Assembly: GCF_009184865.1 (NCBI RefSeq)
Contig: NZ_CP045096.1
Coordinates: 7,316,001 to 7,380,000 of the forward strand
DNA: 64,000 nt
Reading direction: 5' to 3'
Source: Streptomyces phaeolivaceus
GTDB taxonomy: Bacteria; Actinomycetota; Actinomycetes; Streptomycetales; Streptomycetaceae
Part shown: piece after piece, positions 50,577 through 58,940 of the stretch
How the letters are laid out: each line of letters begins with the position of its first letter
How positions within the stretch are numbered: the stretch's first letter is position 1
Position numbers and translations under genes: made by a program
The notes under the pieces: model-generated
The model's database searches: none
Seen by the model: the letters and a program-made list of their open reading frames with translations, nothing else
Told to the model about the DNA's origin: nothing

Positions 50577-51032
50577 ATGACGAAGCTGGACGAGCACATA
50601 CGCGAGCGCCTACTGGCCCCGAATTTCTGGCACTTGGCGACGGTGGGCGTGGACGGGGCGCCCCAGGTGTCACCCATGTGGGTGGACATCGAGGCCGAGG
50701 GCGAGCGGGACTCCGAGGTCGAGTACGTGATGGTGAACACGTCGGTGGGGCGCGTGAAGGAGGAGAACCTGCGGCGCAACCCGGCGGTCTCCCTGTCCCA
50801 CATCGATCCCGACAACCCCTACGACCGGGCGGAGATCCGGGGCCGGGTGGCGCGTTTCGTGGAGGGCGCGGAGGCGGAGCGCGCGATGGACCGGCTCACC
50901 CGGAAGTACATCGGGGAGGACCGCTATCCGTGGCTCCTCCCCGGGGAACGGCGCCTGATGATCCTCATCGAGCCGGTACGGGTACGGCGGGTGGTGGGGG
51001 TGGAGCCGTTCCGGCCCGGGAAGTTGGGGTAG
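50577..51032 (+). CDS. PPOX-class F420-dependent oxidoreductase
   Basis: A 151-residue split-barrel protein: LLAPNFWHLATVGVDGAPQVSPMWVDIE, VMVNTSVGRVKEENLRRNPAVSLSHIDPDNPY, AEIRGRVARFVEGAEAERAMDRLTRKYIGEDRYPWL. These are hallmarks of pyridoxamine-oxidase-like F420-dependent reductases common in actinobacteria. It is divergent from the XRE gene (83-bp gap). The substrate is unknown. Confidence 0.92.
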   Translation: MTKLDEHIRERLLAPNFWHLATVGVDGAPQVSPMWVDIEAEGERDSEVEYVMVNTSVGRVKEENLRRNPAVSLSHIDPDNPYDRAEIRGRVARFVEGAEAERAMDRLTRKYIGEDRYPWLLPGERRLMILIEPVRVRRVVGVEPFRPGKLG

Positions 51033-51094
51033 CTGGGGGCGTCGGGATCAGGGAGAGCGGGTGGTCGACCGGGACCGGGCCGTGGACCGTACCC

Positions 51095-51952
51095 CTACGG
51101 CCGGTGTCCGGTCTGTTTGCCGATGACGGGGCCGTAGAAGGTGCCGCCCCGGAGGTCGATGTGGTCGCCGCCTCCGCCGGCTCGTTGGGGACCCTCCTCG
51201 GTGTCGGCGGAGCCGTGGCGGCCCCCGCGCGGCCGGTGCTTCCGTAGCGTCGCCACCGCCACCGACGCCGCCTGGGCTGCCGCCCGCTGCTGTGAACCCT
51301 TCGCGTCGGCCTCGTGCTTGGCGGCGTCGGCGTGGTCGCTGATGCCCCGGATGACGAGGGCGTCCAACTGGCCGTTGAGGTGGGCCGCGTGGGCGGCGCC
51401 GGAGCCCTCCATCTCGATGGCGCAGGCGTCGTTGTAGTGCAGGCGGATGTGTTCGGCGAGGGCGGACCTGTCGTCGGCGAGGACGACGTCACCGCACGCG
51501 ATCGGCTTGCGGTGGCCCCGTACGACGTCGGTCATGCCCCGCAGCGCGGAACGGGCCGCCTGCACCAGCCGGTTCGAGCCGTGCCAGACCTCGGGGCGGG
51601 CCCGGAAGCCGTCGGGGGTCTGCTTGCCGCCGTGGATGCCGTACACCTTCGTGCCCACGACGACGTCGCCGATCCCGATATCGTCCTTGAGCCCGCCCGC
51701 GATGCCCACGAAGAGCAGTGCCTCCGGGCGGAGCCAGCCGATGAGCTGCGTGGAGAGTGCGGCCGTGTTCATGGCACCCTCGCCCAGCTCGGCGATCGCC
51801 ACGGTCCACGAGGTGCCCTCGATCCGGCCGCGTTCCACGCGGGTCCCGTCGTCGTGAACGAGTTCCTCGATGTCCGTCAGGTGGGTGCGAACGGCGTCGT
51901 ACTCCACCGCGAGCGCGGTCAGGACGAGGGCGGTGGGGTGAGTCTGCGGCAC
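51095..51952 (-). CDS. Nucleosidase/phosphorylase-like effector with a C-terminal amyloid-like motif
   Basis: A 285-residue protein. Residues 1-~225 are a PNP/MTA-SAH nucleosidase-like domain: ALVLTALAVEYDAV, ELGEGAMNTAALSTQLI, ALLFVGIAGGLKDDIGIGDVVVG, CAIEMEGSGAAHAAH and VIRGISDHADAAKHE (active-site Glu and Asp present). After a basic Gly-rich linker the last ~25 residues carry GGDHIDLRGGTFYGPVIG (261-278). The divergent NLR-like protein has a matching segment before its NTPase. This is the arrangement of effector/NLR pairs that signal by motif templating: the enzyme would deplete nucleosides or nucleotides when triggered. Confidence 0.85.
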   Translation of the reverse strand: MPQTHPTALVLTALAVEYDAVRTHLTDIEELVHDDGTRVERGRIEGTSWTVAIAELGEGAMNTAALSTQLIGWLRPEALLFVGIAGGLKDDIGIGDVVVGTKVYGIHGGKQTPDGFRARPEVWHGSNRLVQAARSALRGMTDVVRGHRKPIACGDVVLADDRSALAEHIRLHYNDACAIEMEGSGAAHAAHLNGQLDALVIRGISDHADAAKHEADAKGSQQRAAAQAASVAVATLRKHRPRGGRHGSADTEEGPQRAGGGGDHIDLRGGTFYGPVIGKQTGHRP

Positions 51953-52051
51953 AGTTTCAAGGTACTGCCAAGTGGTTCGCTCGGTGCGGGTGCTGACCCC
52001 CTACCGTTGACGCACTGCTGACGCGTCGACACCGGGGGACGGAACGAGCAC
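51953..52051. promoter_or_regulatory. 99-bp divergent promoter region of the nucleosidase/NLR pair
   Basis: Both genes must be driven from this short gap. TACCGTTGACGCACTGCTGACG (given here by position: 52001-52022) contains TTGACG, a possible -35. No clear palindrome is seen. Shared control is inferred from the small gap. Confidence 0.3.
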
Positions 52052-54490
52052 ATGAAAGCGGCGTTGCTGACCGCCCTGGCCGAGGGCGCGTGCGGGGATG
52101 ACGGGCGCCGGGCGGTGGGGGCGCTGGCGCGGGCGGTCGGGCTGGAGGCCGGGGCTTCGGTGACGGAGGTTGCCGAGGCGGTACGGGACATCGCACGGGA
52201 CCCGGTGCGGCGGGATGCCGTACGGGAGTGGGGTGAGCGGCTGGCCGGCCTGCTTGCCGACGATTCCACGGTCGCGGGTGCCGTCGCGGCGGCCATGGAG
52301 CGGCATACGCCGGGGAGCGGGGCGGCCTGGTACGGCGGGGATCACTCCGACTTCCGGGGCGGGCTCTTCCTGCGGGAGGCGATCGGCGTCCAGGTGGTGA
52401 TCCAGATCGGGGGAGTCGTTGCCGCGCCGGAGGCGATGGGCTCGCTGCCGCCGAGGCCGGTCGGGTTCACCGGGCGGGACGGTGAGACGGCCGCGTTGCT
52501 GCGCGCGTTGGACGCGTCGGCGGCGGTCCTCGTCAGCGCGGTGTCGGGGCTCGGCGGCATAGGGAAGACCGCGCTCGCCGTGGAGACCGCGCATCTGGCG
52601 TGCGCGGAGGGGCGGTTTCCGGGCGGGGTGCTCTTCGTCGACCTGCATGGATACGACGAGGTGCCGGTCACCGCTGATCAGGCGCTCCGGTCGTCGCTGC
52701 GGGCGCTCGGGGTTCCGGCGGAGCGGATCCCGGCCGAGGCGGACGACCGGGCGGGCCTTTACCGGTCCCTGCTCGCGGAGCGGGGGACGGCGCGAGGGGC
52801 GGTGCTGGTGCTCGCCGACAACGCCTCGTCGCCGGACCAGGTACGGCCGCTCCTGCCGGGCGACCACCGGCATCGGGTGCTGGTCACCTCCCGCGACCGG
52901 CTCACCCAACTCGGCGCCCGGCTCGTACCGTTGGACCAGCTCACCCCGGAGCACGCCAGGGAACTCCTCGATCTCGCCCTCCGGACCGCCGAACCCGGGG
53001 ACGGCCGTGTCACGGACGACATCGGCGCGGCCGGGCGACTGGTCGGCCTGTGCGGACACCTGCCGCTCGCACTCCAGATCGCGGCGGCGCTGCTGGTGGA
53101 GAACCCGGGCATGCCGGTCGCGGCACTCGCCGACGACCTCGCGGCATCGCGTGACCGGCTCGCCCACCTCGACGACGGAGAGCGCAGCGTCCGCGCGGCC
53201 TTCGAGCTGTCGTACCGCCGGCTGCCGCCCCGGCAGGCCCGGCTGTCCCGTCTGCTGGCGCTCGCACCGGGGCCCGAGGTGAGCGACGAGGTCGCCGCCG
53301 TGCTGGTGGGGGCCGAGGATCCTCCGGCGGGGGAACTGCGGGCGCTGGCTCGTGCGCATCTTGTCGAGCGGGGCGCAGGGCACGGCTGGTGGCGGTTGCA
53401 CGACCTGGTGCGGGCGTTCGGGATGGCCGTGGGATCGCGGGAGGAGGGGGAGGCGGCGCGGGAGCGGGTGCTGGACTTCTACTGCCGGTGGGCGTACGCC
53501 GCTGTTGCCCGGTTGTCGTGGCTGCCGGGGAAGGCGGAGCCCGAGCGGTTCACCACCCGGGGCGAGGCGCTGGGGTGGTTGGACGGGGAGCGGGCGGGGC
53601 TGGTGGCGGCGGCCCAGTGGGTACGGGAGGAGCGGTTCGCCGGGACCGCTGTGCGGTTGGCCGTGTGCCTGGGGGAGTATCTGGGCCTGCGGCGGTACTT
53701 CGACGACTGGATCACCGTCGCCGATGCCGCGCGGGAGGCCGCGCATCGCTCCGGGGACCGCGTCGGCGAGGCCATGGCGGGCAACAGCCTCGGCCTGGCC
53801 CTGCGGGACGCCGGCCGGGCGGAAGAGGCGATCCTCGCTCATGCCCGCGCTGTGGATGTGCACCGGGCCACGGGGAACCTGCACCGCGAGGCCGAGACAC
53901 GGAACAACCTCGGCCTCGCCCTGCGGGACGCGGATCGAGTCGGGGAGGCGATCGCCGCCCACCGCCACGCCCGTGACCTGCACCGGGCCATCGGGAACCG
54001 GCGGGGTATGGCCAGGGCGTGGAACAACCTGGGCAGCGCGCTGAAAGAGGCGGGCCGGGCGGAGGGGGCGATCGTCGCCTACACCCACGCCCGTGAGCTG
54101 CATCGGGCCATCGGGAACCGTCATGGCGAGGGCAGGGCGTGGGCCAACCTCGGCATCGTCCTGTACGAGGCGGGCCAGGTGGGGGAGGCGAGCGACGCGT
54201 ACGGCAGGGCCCTGGAGATCTTCCGGGAGTTCGAGGACTGGTACGAGGCGGGCCAGACCCTGCACAGCCTTGCCGGTGCCCACGAGGACGCCGGCCGCCC
54301 CGCCGAGGCCCGCGCCCACTGGCTCAAGGCCGCCGACGCCTACACCCGAGCCAACGCCCCCACCGAAGCCGCCCGTGCGACCGCCGCGGCCGAATCCCTC
54401 ATCCCTTCACCGCCCCACCCAAAGCGAACCCCCCACCCAACCGCCGAGCCACCCCCACATACAGCAGAATCACCGGCGTCGAGCAAATGA
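52052..54490 (+). CDS. NLR-like NB-ARC/TPR protein with an N-terminal amyloid-like motif
   Basis: An 812-residue STAND NTPase. Residues 1-90 are a small helical domain. Residues 95-121 contain GGDHSDFRGGLFL and then VVIQIGG, where IQIG (117-120) matches the RHIM core [IV]-Q-[ILV]-G. NB-ARC: P-loop GLGGIGKT (166-173), Walker B AVLVLADN (~250), GLCGHLPLALQI. A winged helix and linker follow, then at least four 40-residue TPRs (~560-740; NNLGLALRDADRVGEAIAAHRHARDL type, with matching 120-bp DNA repeats). The last ~30 residues are read antisense through a permease remnant, so the original end may have changed. It would sense a trigger by its TPRs and activate the divergent nucleosidase. Confidence 0.88.
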   Translation: MKAALLTALAEGACGDDGRRAVGALARAVGLEAGASVTEVAEAVRDIARDPVRRDAVREWGERLAGLLADDSTVAGAVAAAMERHTPGSGAAWYGGDHSDFRGGLFLREAIGVQVVIQIGGVVAAPEAMGSLPPRPVGFTGRDGETAALLRALDASAAVLVSAVSGLGGIGKTALAVETAHLACAEGRFPGGVLFVDLHGYDEVPVTADQALRSSLRALGVPAERIPAEADDRAGLYRSLLAERGTARGAVLVLADNASSPDQVRPLLPGDHRHRVLVTSRDRLTQLGARLVPLDQLTPEHARELLDLALRTAEPGDGRVTDDIGAAGRLVGLCGHLPLALQIAAALLVENPGMPVAALADDLAASRDRLAHLDDGERSVRAAFELSYRRLPPRQARLSRLLALAPGPEVSDEVAAVLVGAEDPPAGELRALARAHLVERGAGHGWWRLHDLVRAFGMAVGSREEGEAARERVLDFYCRWAYAAVARLSWLPGKAEPERFTTRGEALGWLDGERAGLVAAAQWVREERFAGTAVRLAVCLGEYLGLRRYFDDWITVADAAREAAHRSGDRVGEAMAGNSLGLALRDAGRAEEAILAHARAVDVHRATGNLHREAETRNNLGLALRDADRVGEAIAAHRHARDLHRAIGNRRGMARAWNNLGSALKEAGRAEGAIVAYTHARELHRAIGNRHGEGRAWANLGIVLYEAGQVGEASDAYGRALEIFREFEDWYEAGQTLHSLAGAHEDAGRPAEARAHWLKAADAYTRANAPTEAARATAAAESLIPSPPHPKRTPHPTAEPPPHTAESPASSK

Positions 54491-54700
54491 CCGAGAACGC
54501 CGCCAACTGCCCATAGACAACCGTCCCCCGGTTCCCGAAGAACTCGTTGATGCTCACCGCCGCCGGCATCTGTTCCGGGGTCAGGAGCAGCATGAACGGG
54601 ACGAAGAAATTCCCCCACATCATCACGAACGAGAAGACGGTGACCACGGCCACGCCCGGCCCTATCAGCGGCAGCACCACCCGTACCAGCGACTGTAGAC
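54399..54700 (-). pseudogene. C-terminal fragment of a carbohydrate ABC permease (MalG type)
   Basis: Minus-strand frame QSLVRVVLPLIGPGVAVV, TVFSFVMMWGNFFVPFMLL, TPEQMPAAVSINEFFGNRGTVVYGQLAAFSVI and LYVGVARRLGGGFALGGAVKG with an intact stop. This is the last third of a binding-protein-dependent sugar permease. The upstream two thirds are missing and the sequence joins a solute-binding-protein fragment near 54697. The final 92 bp overlap the NLR gene antisense. Confidence 0.85.
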
Positions 54701-54812
54701 CTTCGGATACGCCGGGTACGCCGGGCGGTAGCGCGTGCTCGACACCAGGTCGGTGAAGAACCTGATGCCGGGCTGGGCCTCGGCGTACGCGGGGTCGGAG
54801 CCGTCTTCGGGG
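54697..54812 (-). pseudogene. Internal or C-terminal fragment of a sugar-binding lipoprotein
   Basis: In one minus-strand frame this reads EDGSDPAYAEAQPGIRFFT then DLVSSTRYRPAYPAYPKV, like the C-terminal region of extracellular sugar-binding proteins. It is joined out of frame to the N-terminal fragment at about 54812 and to the permease at about 54697, so two deletions brought three pieces together. Confidence 0.6.
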
Positions 54813-55138
54813 AGCGCAGCATCTGCTGGACCTTGGTGTAGTACTCCGAGTCCGGGGCCTTGATCGGGACGAGTTTCACCGTCTTGCCCGGATTCGCCTT
54901 CTCGAACTGCTTCTTGACGTCGGCGAGGAAGGTGTCCATCACCCGGACCTGGTTGTCCGTGGACTGTTTGTAGGAGACCTCCACCGTGTCCGGGTCACCG
55001 CCGGAGCCGCTCCCGCACGCGGCGAGCGCGCCCGGCGCGGTGATCGCCAGAGCGGCGGTGAGGAGGAGACGGAGGGGGTATCGGTGCGAGTGGAGGGGGG
55101 GATCGGTGGGGGCGGGGGTGGGGTGCGGTGGGGCGCAC
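54808..55138 (-). pseudogene. N-terminal fragment of a sugar ABC solute-binding lipoprotein, frameshifted
   Basis: The frame RYPLRLLLTAALAITAPG-ALAACGSGSGG shows a lipoprotein signal peptide with lipobox LAAC, then EVSYKQSTDNQV, RVMDTFLADVKKQFEKANPG and YYTKVQQMLRSPKTAP. GTG 55138 has AGGAGG 8 nt upstream but is one base out of frame with the signal peptide. Removing one base from the seven-G run at 55095-55101 restores a single frame. The protein ends after about 90 residues where other fragments are joined. Confidence 0.75.
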
Positions 55139-55299
55139 GGGCACGACCTCCTGCTGGCTACGTCATTGTGGCCGGGTGGGTGCCCGGTGACGGTACGAGG
55201 AGTGGTCTAGTCAGGTAAATGCGTCTGCACCGGTTCCCCCTAAGGTGCTGGGTAGGTTGCTTGAGCAGCGGCTCTGTCGGCACGAGGTAGGGGGCAAGG

Positions 55300-55893
55300 G
55301 TGTCGGACCGGGATCACGTCACCGTCGGGCAGTTGCTGCTCGTCGAGTACCAGACCGTCAAGGACGAGCAGAAGACGCGGATCGGGTTCCGGGACAATCT
55401 GCTCTACGTCACTCTCACCGTGCTCGCGGCCGTCATCGCCGCCTCGGCGCAGGCGAAGCAGCCGGCGATGCTGCTCGCGCTGCCGCCCGTGTGTGTCGTG
55501 CTCGGATGGACCTACCTCGTCAACGACGAGAAGATATCGGCGATCGGGGCGTATGTACGGGGGGATCTCGGGCCGCGCCTCGCGCAACTGGCCGGGGCGG
55601 AGAAGGTTTTCGACTGGGAAGTCGCGCATCGGGGCGACGCGCGCCGGCGGTCCCGCAAGGTCATACAGTGCGGCATCGATCTGCTGGCCTTCTGCGTCGT
55701 GCCGTTCGCCGGGCTGCTCGTGTACTGGATGAGCGGCGAGACCGGCACGGAGCTCGTCGTCCTGTCCGGCGTCGAGGCGGTCACGATCGTCGGGCTGGGT
55801 GTGCAGATCGTCCTGTACGCGCGACCCGCCCGGTCCGCCAGGTCCGCCCGATCCGTCAGGCCCTCCGGGCGGTCCGCCGCGTCCTCCGGCTGA
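55300..55893 (+). CDS. Membrane protein of unknown function
   Basis: A 197-residue protein with an N-terminal soluble helix (VGQLLLVEYQTVKDEQKTRIGFRDN), helices at ~36-72 (LYVTLTVLAAVIAASAQAKQPAMLLALPPVCVVLGWTYL, split by a short loop), a charged central part, then LLAFCVVPFAGLLVYWM and VVLSGVEAVTIVGLGVQIVLYA. The tail repeats Ala-Arg-Ser. GTG start. Similar SLATT-like small membrane proteins occur near conflict systems; that link is only suggestive here. Confidence 0.75.
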   Translation: MSDRDHVTVGQLLLVEYQTVKDEQKTRIGFRDNLLYVTLTVLAAVIAASAQAKQPAMLLALPPVCVVLGWTYLVNDEKISAIGAYVRGDLGPRLAQLAGAEKVFDWEVAHRGDARRRSRKVIQCGIDLLAFCVVPFAGLLVYWMSGETGTELVVLSGVEAVTIVGLGVQIVLYARPARSARSARSVRPSGRSAASSG

Positions 55894-55918
55894 CGGCTGA
55901 CGGCTGACGGCTGACGGC
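55890..55918 (+). repeat. Four tandem CTGACGG heptamers over a stop codon
   Basis: CTGACGG occurs four times in succession; the first contains the TGA stop of the membrane-protein gene. Slippage would only change the 3' UTR. Confidence 0.8.
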
Positions 55919-55930
55919 GGCTGCCGGTGG

Positions 55931-56620
55931 CTAGCCCTTCACCCACCGGTACTGCAGCTCCGGCCGCCCCACCTGCCCGTACTGCGGGCTCCGGGCCGCC
56001 CGACCCGCGTCCACCAGGTGTTCCAGATAGCGGCGGGCCGTGATGCGGGAGATGCCGACCGCCTCGGCGACACCGGCGGCCGTCAGGCCCTCGTCGGCGT
56101 CCCGGAGGGTCACCGTCACGCGTTCCAGCGTGGGGGCGCTCAGGCCCTTCGGGAGGGCGGCGGGGCCCGGGGCGCGCAGGGTGGCCAGGGCACGGTCCAC
56201 CTCGTCCTGGCCGCTCGCCTCGCCCGCCGCCGCGTGGAACTCGGCGTAGCGCACGAGACGGTCACGGAGGGTTGCGAAAGTGAAGGGTTTGAGGACGTAC
56301 TGGACGACGCCCAGCGAGACGCCCTCCCGGACCACCGTCAGGTCCCGCGCCGACGTCACCGCTATCACGTCCGCGTGGTGACCGGCCGCCCGCAGGGAGC
56401 GGGCCAGCTGCAGACCGTGCACATCCGGCAGGTGGAGGTCCAGCAGCAGCAGGTCCACGGGCAACCGGTCCAGCGCGCGCCGCGCCTCCGCGCCCGTGTG
56501 GGCCTTGCCGACCGCCGTGAAGCCGGGAACCCGGCCGACGTACATCATGTGCGCGTCGGCGGCCACGGGATCGTCCTCGACGACCAGGACTCTGATGGGG
56601 TCGGACCCGGCCTTCGTCAT
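55931..56620 (-). CDS. CitB/DcuR-family response regulator
   Basis: A 229-residue regulator. The receiver contains VLVVEDDPVAADAHMMYV and phospho-Asp61 in LLLLDLHLPDVHG, with Lys in VLKPFTFATLRDRL. The C-terminal HTH is LTAAGVAEAVGISRITARRYLEHLVDAGRAARSPQYGQVGRPELQYRW, the CitB/DctR type. It overlaps the kinase stop (ATGA). Its likely target is divergent dctA. Confidence 0.94.
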   Translation of the reverse strand: MTKAGSDPIRVLVVEDDPVAADAHMMYVGRVPGFTAVGKAHTGAEARRALDRLPVDLLLLDLHLPDVHGLQLARSLRAAGHHADVIAVTSARDLTVVREGVSLGVVQYVLKPFTFATLRDRLVRYAEFHAAAGEASGQDEVDRALATLRAPGPAALPKGLSAPTLERVTVTLRDADEGLTAAGVAEAVGISRITARRYLEHLVDAGRAARSPQYGQVGRPELQYRWVKG

Positions 56621-58404
56621 ACGTCGTCGCCTCCAGCCACAGTGGCCCGAGGGGCCCGGACATCGTCGTCGTTGTCCCGCACCGCGGCATCATGCCCCAC
56701 GGAGCCCCGCGCCGCCCCGTCGCCGCCGCCCGAGCCCAGCGGCAGCCGTACCTCGAACTCGGCCCCGCCCCCGGCCGCCTCCGACACCGTCAGCGTGCCG
56801 TTGTGGCGGCGCGCGGTCTGCCGTACGAGGGCCAGGCCCAGGCCCCGCCCGCCCGGCCCCGCCGGCTTCGTCGAGAAGCCGCGCTCGAAGACCGCCTCCG
56901 CGTGGGCCGGATCCACACCGGCCCCCGTGTCCGCCACCCGCAGCACCAGCACGGAGCCCTCCGCCGCCCCGCCGCCGTCCGGGTCGCCCCGCTCGGCCAC
57001 CTCGGCAGCCTGGCCCACCTCGTCCACCTCGTCCGCCTCGGCCGTATAGGCCGTCACCGTCACCCGCGCCCCCACCGAGCCCTGGGCCGCGTCCACCGCG
57101 TTGTCGATCAGGTTGCCCAGGACCGTGACCAGGTCGCGGGCGGGGAGGGACTCGGGGAGCAGGCCGTCGTCGATACGGCTGTCCTCCGAGACCACCAGTT
57201 CCACGCCCCGCTCGTTCGCCTGGGCGGCCTTGCCCAGCAGCAGGGCGGCGAGCACCGGCTCGCTGACCGCCGCCACGACCTTGTCCGTCAGGGCCTGTGC
57301 CAGTTCCAGTTCGGCCGTCGCGAAGTCGATCGCCTCGTCCGAGCGGCCCAGCTCGATGAGCGAGACGACCGTGTGCAGGCGGTTGGCGGCCTCGTGCGCC
57401 TGGGAGCGCAGCGCCTGGGTGAAGCCGCGTTCGGAGTCCAGCTCGCCCGTGAGGGACTGCAGCTCGGTGACGTCCCGCAGGGTGACCACCGCGCCCCGGC
57501 GCTGGCCGCCGGAGACCGGGGAGGTGTTCACCACCAGCACCCGTTCGGCGGTCAGGAGCACCTCGTCCACCCGGGGCTCGGAGGAGAGCAGGGCGCCCGT
57601 CAGCGGGGCGGGCAGGCCCAGCTCGGCCACCGAGCGGCCGACCGCGTCGTCCGTCACCCCCAGCAGCTCCCGCGCCCCGTCGTTGATGAGCGCCACCCGG
57701 TACTGCCCGTCCAGCATCAGCAGACCCTCGCGCACGGCGTGCAGGGCGGCCTGGTGGTAGTCGTGCATATTGCTCAGCTCGGCCGCGTTCATGTTGTGCG
57801 TGTGGCGGCGCAGCCGGGCGTTCACGATGTACGTGCCCATGCCACCGAGCGCCAGGGCGCCGGCGGCCACCCCGACCAGGGCGGTCAGCTGCTCCTGGAC
57901 GCGGTCGCTGATCGCCTGGACCCGGATACCGGCGCTGACCAGGCCGATGACCTCCCCGTTCTCCATGACCGGGGTGACCGCGCGGACCGACGGGCCGAGG
58001 CTGCCGGTGTAGGTCTCGGTGAAGGACTCGCCGTTCTGGGCCTTCTCTATGTGGCCGAGGAAGTGCTCGCCGATCAGATCCGGGTTGGGATGCGTCCAGC
58101 GGATGCCGCCCGGGGTCATGATCGTGACGAAGTCGACCCCGGCGTGCCGCTGCACCTCCGTGGCGTACGGCTGGAGCCGCCTTGTCGGCTCGGTCGTGTG
58201 GATCGCCGCCCGGACCGAGGGGGAGTCGGCCACCGTGACCGCCACGGCCAGCGCCTGGCGGGTTCCCGCCTCCTCCGCCTGGCTGCGGTCGCTGACGTAC
58301 GTGAACAGCGCGTACCCGGCCACGACGGCCGCGATCAGCACCGCCTGCACGGCGAAGAGCTGACCGGCCAGGCTGCGGGGACGGAGAAGGGACGGGACGC
58401 GCAT
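56617..58404 (-). CDS. CitA/DcuS-type sensor histidine kinase
   Basis: A 595-residue kinase. TM1 (LAGQLFAVQAVLIAAVVAGYALF), a single Cache domain (VDFVTIMTPGGIRWTHPNPDLIGEHFLGHIEKAQNGESFTETYTGSLGPSVRAVTPV), TM2 (LTALVGVAAGALALGGMGTYIV), a PAS domain, the SPOB-type dimerisation helix LRSQAHEAANRLHTVVSLIELG with His337, and HATPase_c (NLIDNAVDAAQG, RGLGLALVRQTARRH). Relatives bind C4-dicarboxylates or citrate. Start ATG 58404; ATG 58419 is possible. It is divergent from dctA, across the hairpin array. Confidence 0.94.
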   Translation of the reverse strand: MRVPSLLRPRSLAGQLFAVQAVLIAAVVAGYALFTYVSDRSQAEEAGTRQALAVAVTVADSPSVRAAIHTTEPTRRLQPYATEVQRHAGVDFVTIMTPGGIRWTHPNPDLIGEHFLGHIEKAQNGESFTETYTGSLGPSVRAVTPVMENGEVIGLVSAGIRVQAISDRVQEQLTALVGVAAGALALGGMGTYIVNARLRRHTHNMNAAELSNMHDYHQAALHAVREGLLMLDGQYRVALINDGARELLGVTDDAVGRSVAELGLPAPLTGALLSSEPRVDEVLLTAERVLVVNTSPVSGGQRRGAVVTLRDVTELQSLTGELDSERGFTQALRSQAHEAANRLHTVVSLIELGRSDEAIDFATAELELAQALTDKVVAAVSEPVLAALLLGKAAQANERGVELVVSEDSRIDDGLLPESLPARDLVTVLGNLIDNAVDAAQGSVGARVTVTAYTAEADEVDEVGQAAEVAERGDPDGGGAAEGSVLVLRVADTGAGVDPAHAEAVFERGFSTKPAGPGGRGLGLALVRQTARRHNGTLTVSEAAGGGAEFEVRLPLGSGGGDGAARGSVGHDAAVRDNDDDVRAPRATVAGGDDV

Positions 58405-58516
58405 GGCAACAGTCTGCATCGCCGTGTCGGCGTGAACTAAATGAACGGAAGGGTGACCGCCCTCACAGGGCGAGACATAGTCACACCATCGACCGTCCAG
58501 CCCATGGACACCGACA

Positions 58517-58871
58517 GGGAGTACGACTCCCGCACCGGGACCCCACGACCCGAGCCGCCGGGAGCCCGTCTCCCACCCCCGGGAGGCACCTCTCCCACTC
58601 CAGGGAGGCACCTCTCCCACCACTGGGAGCCTGTCTCCCCGCACCGGGAGCATCCCCGCTCCCACCCCGTCGGAGGCCCCCAAGCCTCCGGCCCGGAAGC
58701 CCGTCGGCTTCCACCGCCGGGAGCCCCGGCTCCCACACCCCCCGGGAGCCCCGCTCCCACCGCCGGAAGTCCCCCAACTTCCCGGCTCCGGGAGCCCGCC
58801 GGCTCCCGACCACCGGGAGCCGGTCTCCCACCCGGGAACCCGCCGGTTCCCACCTTGGGAGACCGTCTCCC
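58517..58871. repeat. Array of about 15 short GGGAG...CTCCC hairpins in the dctA upstream region
   Basis: Fifteen units of 15-18 nt, spaced about 18-33 nt, each have complementary arms of 5-7 bp. Most are GGGAG(N)CTCCC, e.g. 58560-58574 and 58790-58807. In variants both arms change together: CGGAGGC/GCCTCCG (58671-58690), GGAAGCC/GGCTTCC (58695-58712), GGAAGT/ACTTCC (58765-58782) and GGGAACC/GGTTCCC (58834-58851). Linkers often read CACC. The array fills most of the 536-bp gap between the kinase and dctA. The rest (58405-58516) shows no gene. Confidence 0.85.
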
Positions 58872-58940
58872 GATTTCCCCCGGACGTGAGCCGCACGCCG
58901 GAACAGCGAGCCGACGACGTCGTCGACGAGGAGGGCAGCC

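Noticed and set aside
52001..54319. 772-residue minus-strand open frame opposite the NLR gene
   Set aside because: No recognisable domain; the opposite strand has intact NB-ARC and TPR motifs.
58517..58871. CRISPR array in place of the hairpin array
   Set aside because: Units are short palindromes with variable arms, not constant repeats separated by unique 30-nt spacers, and there are no cas genes.
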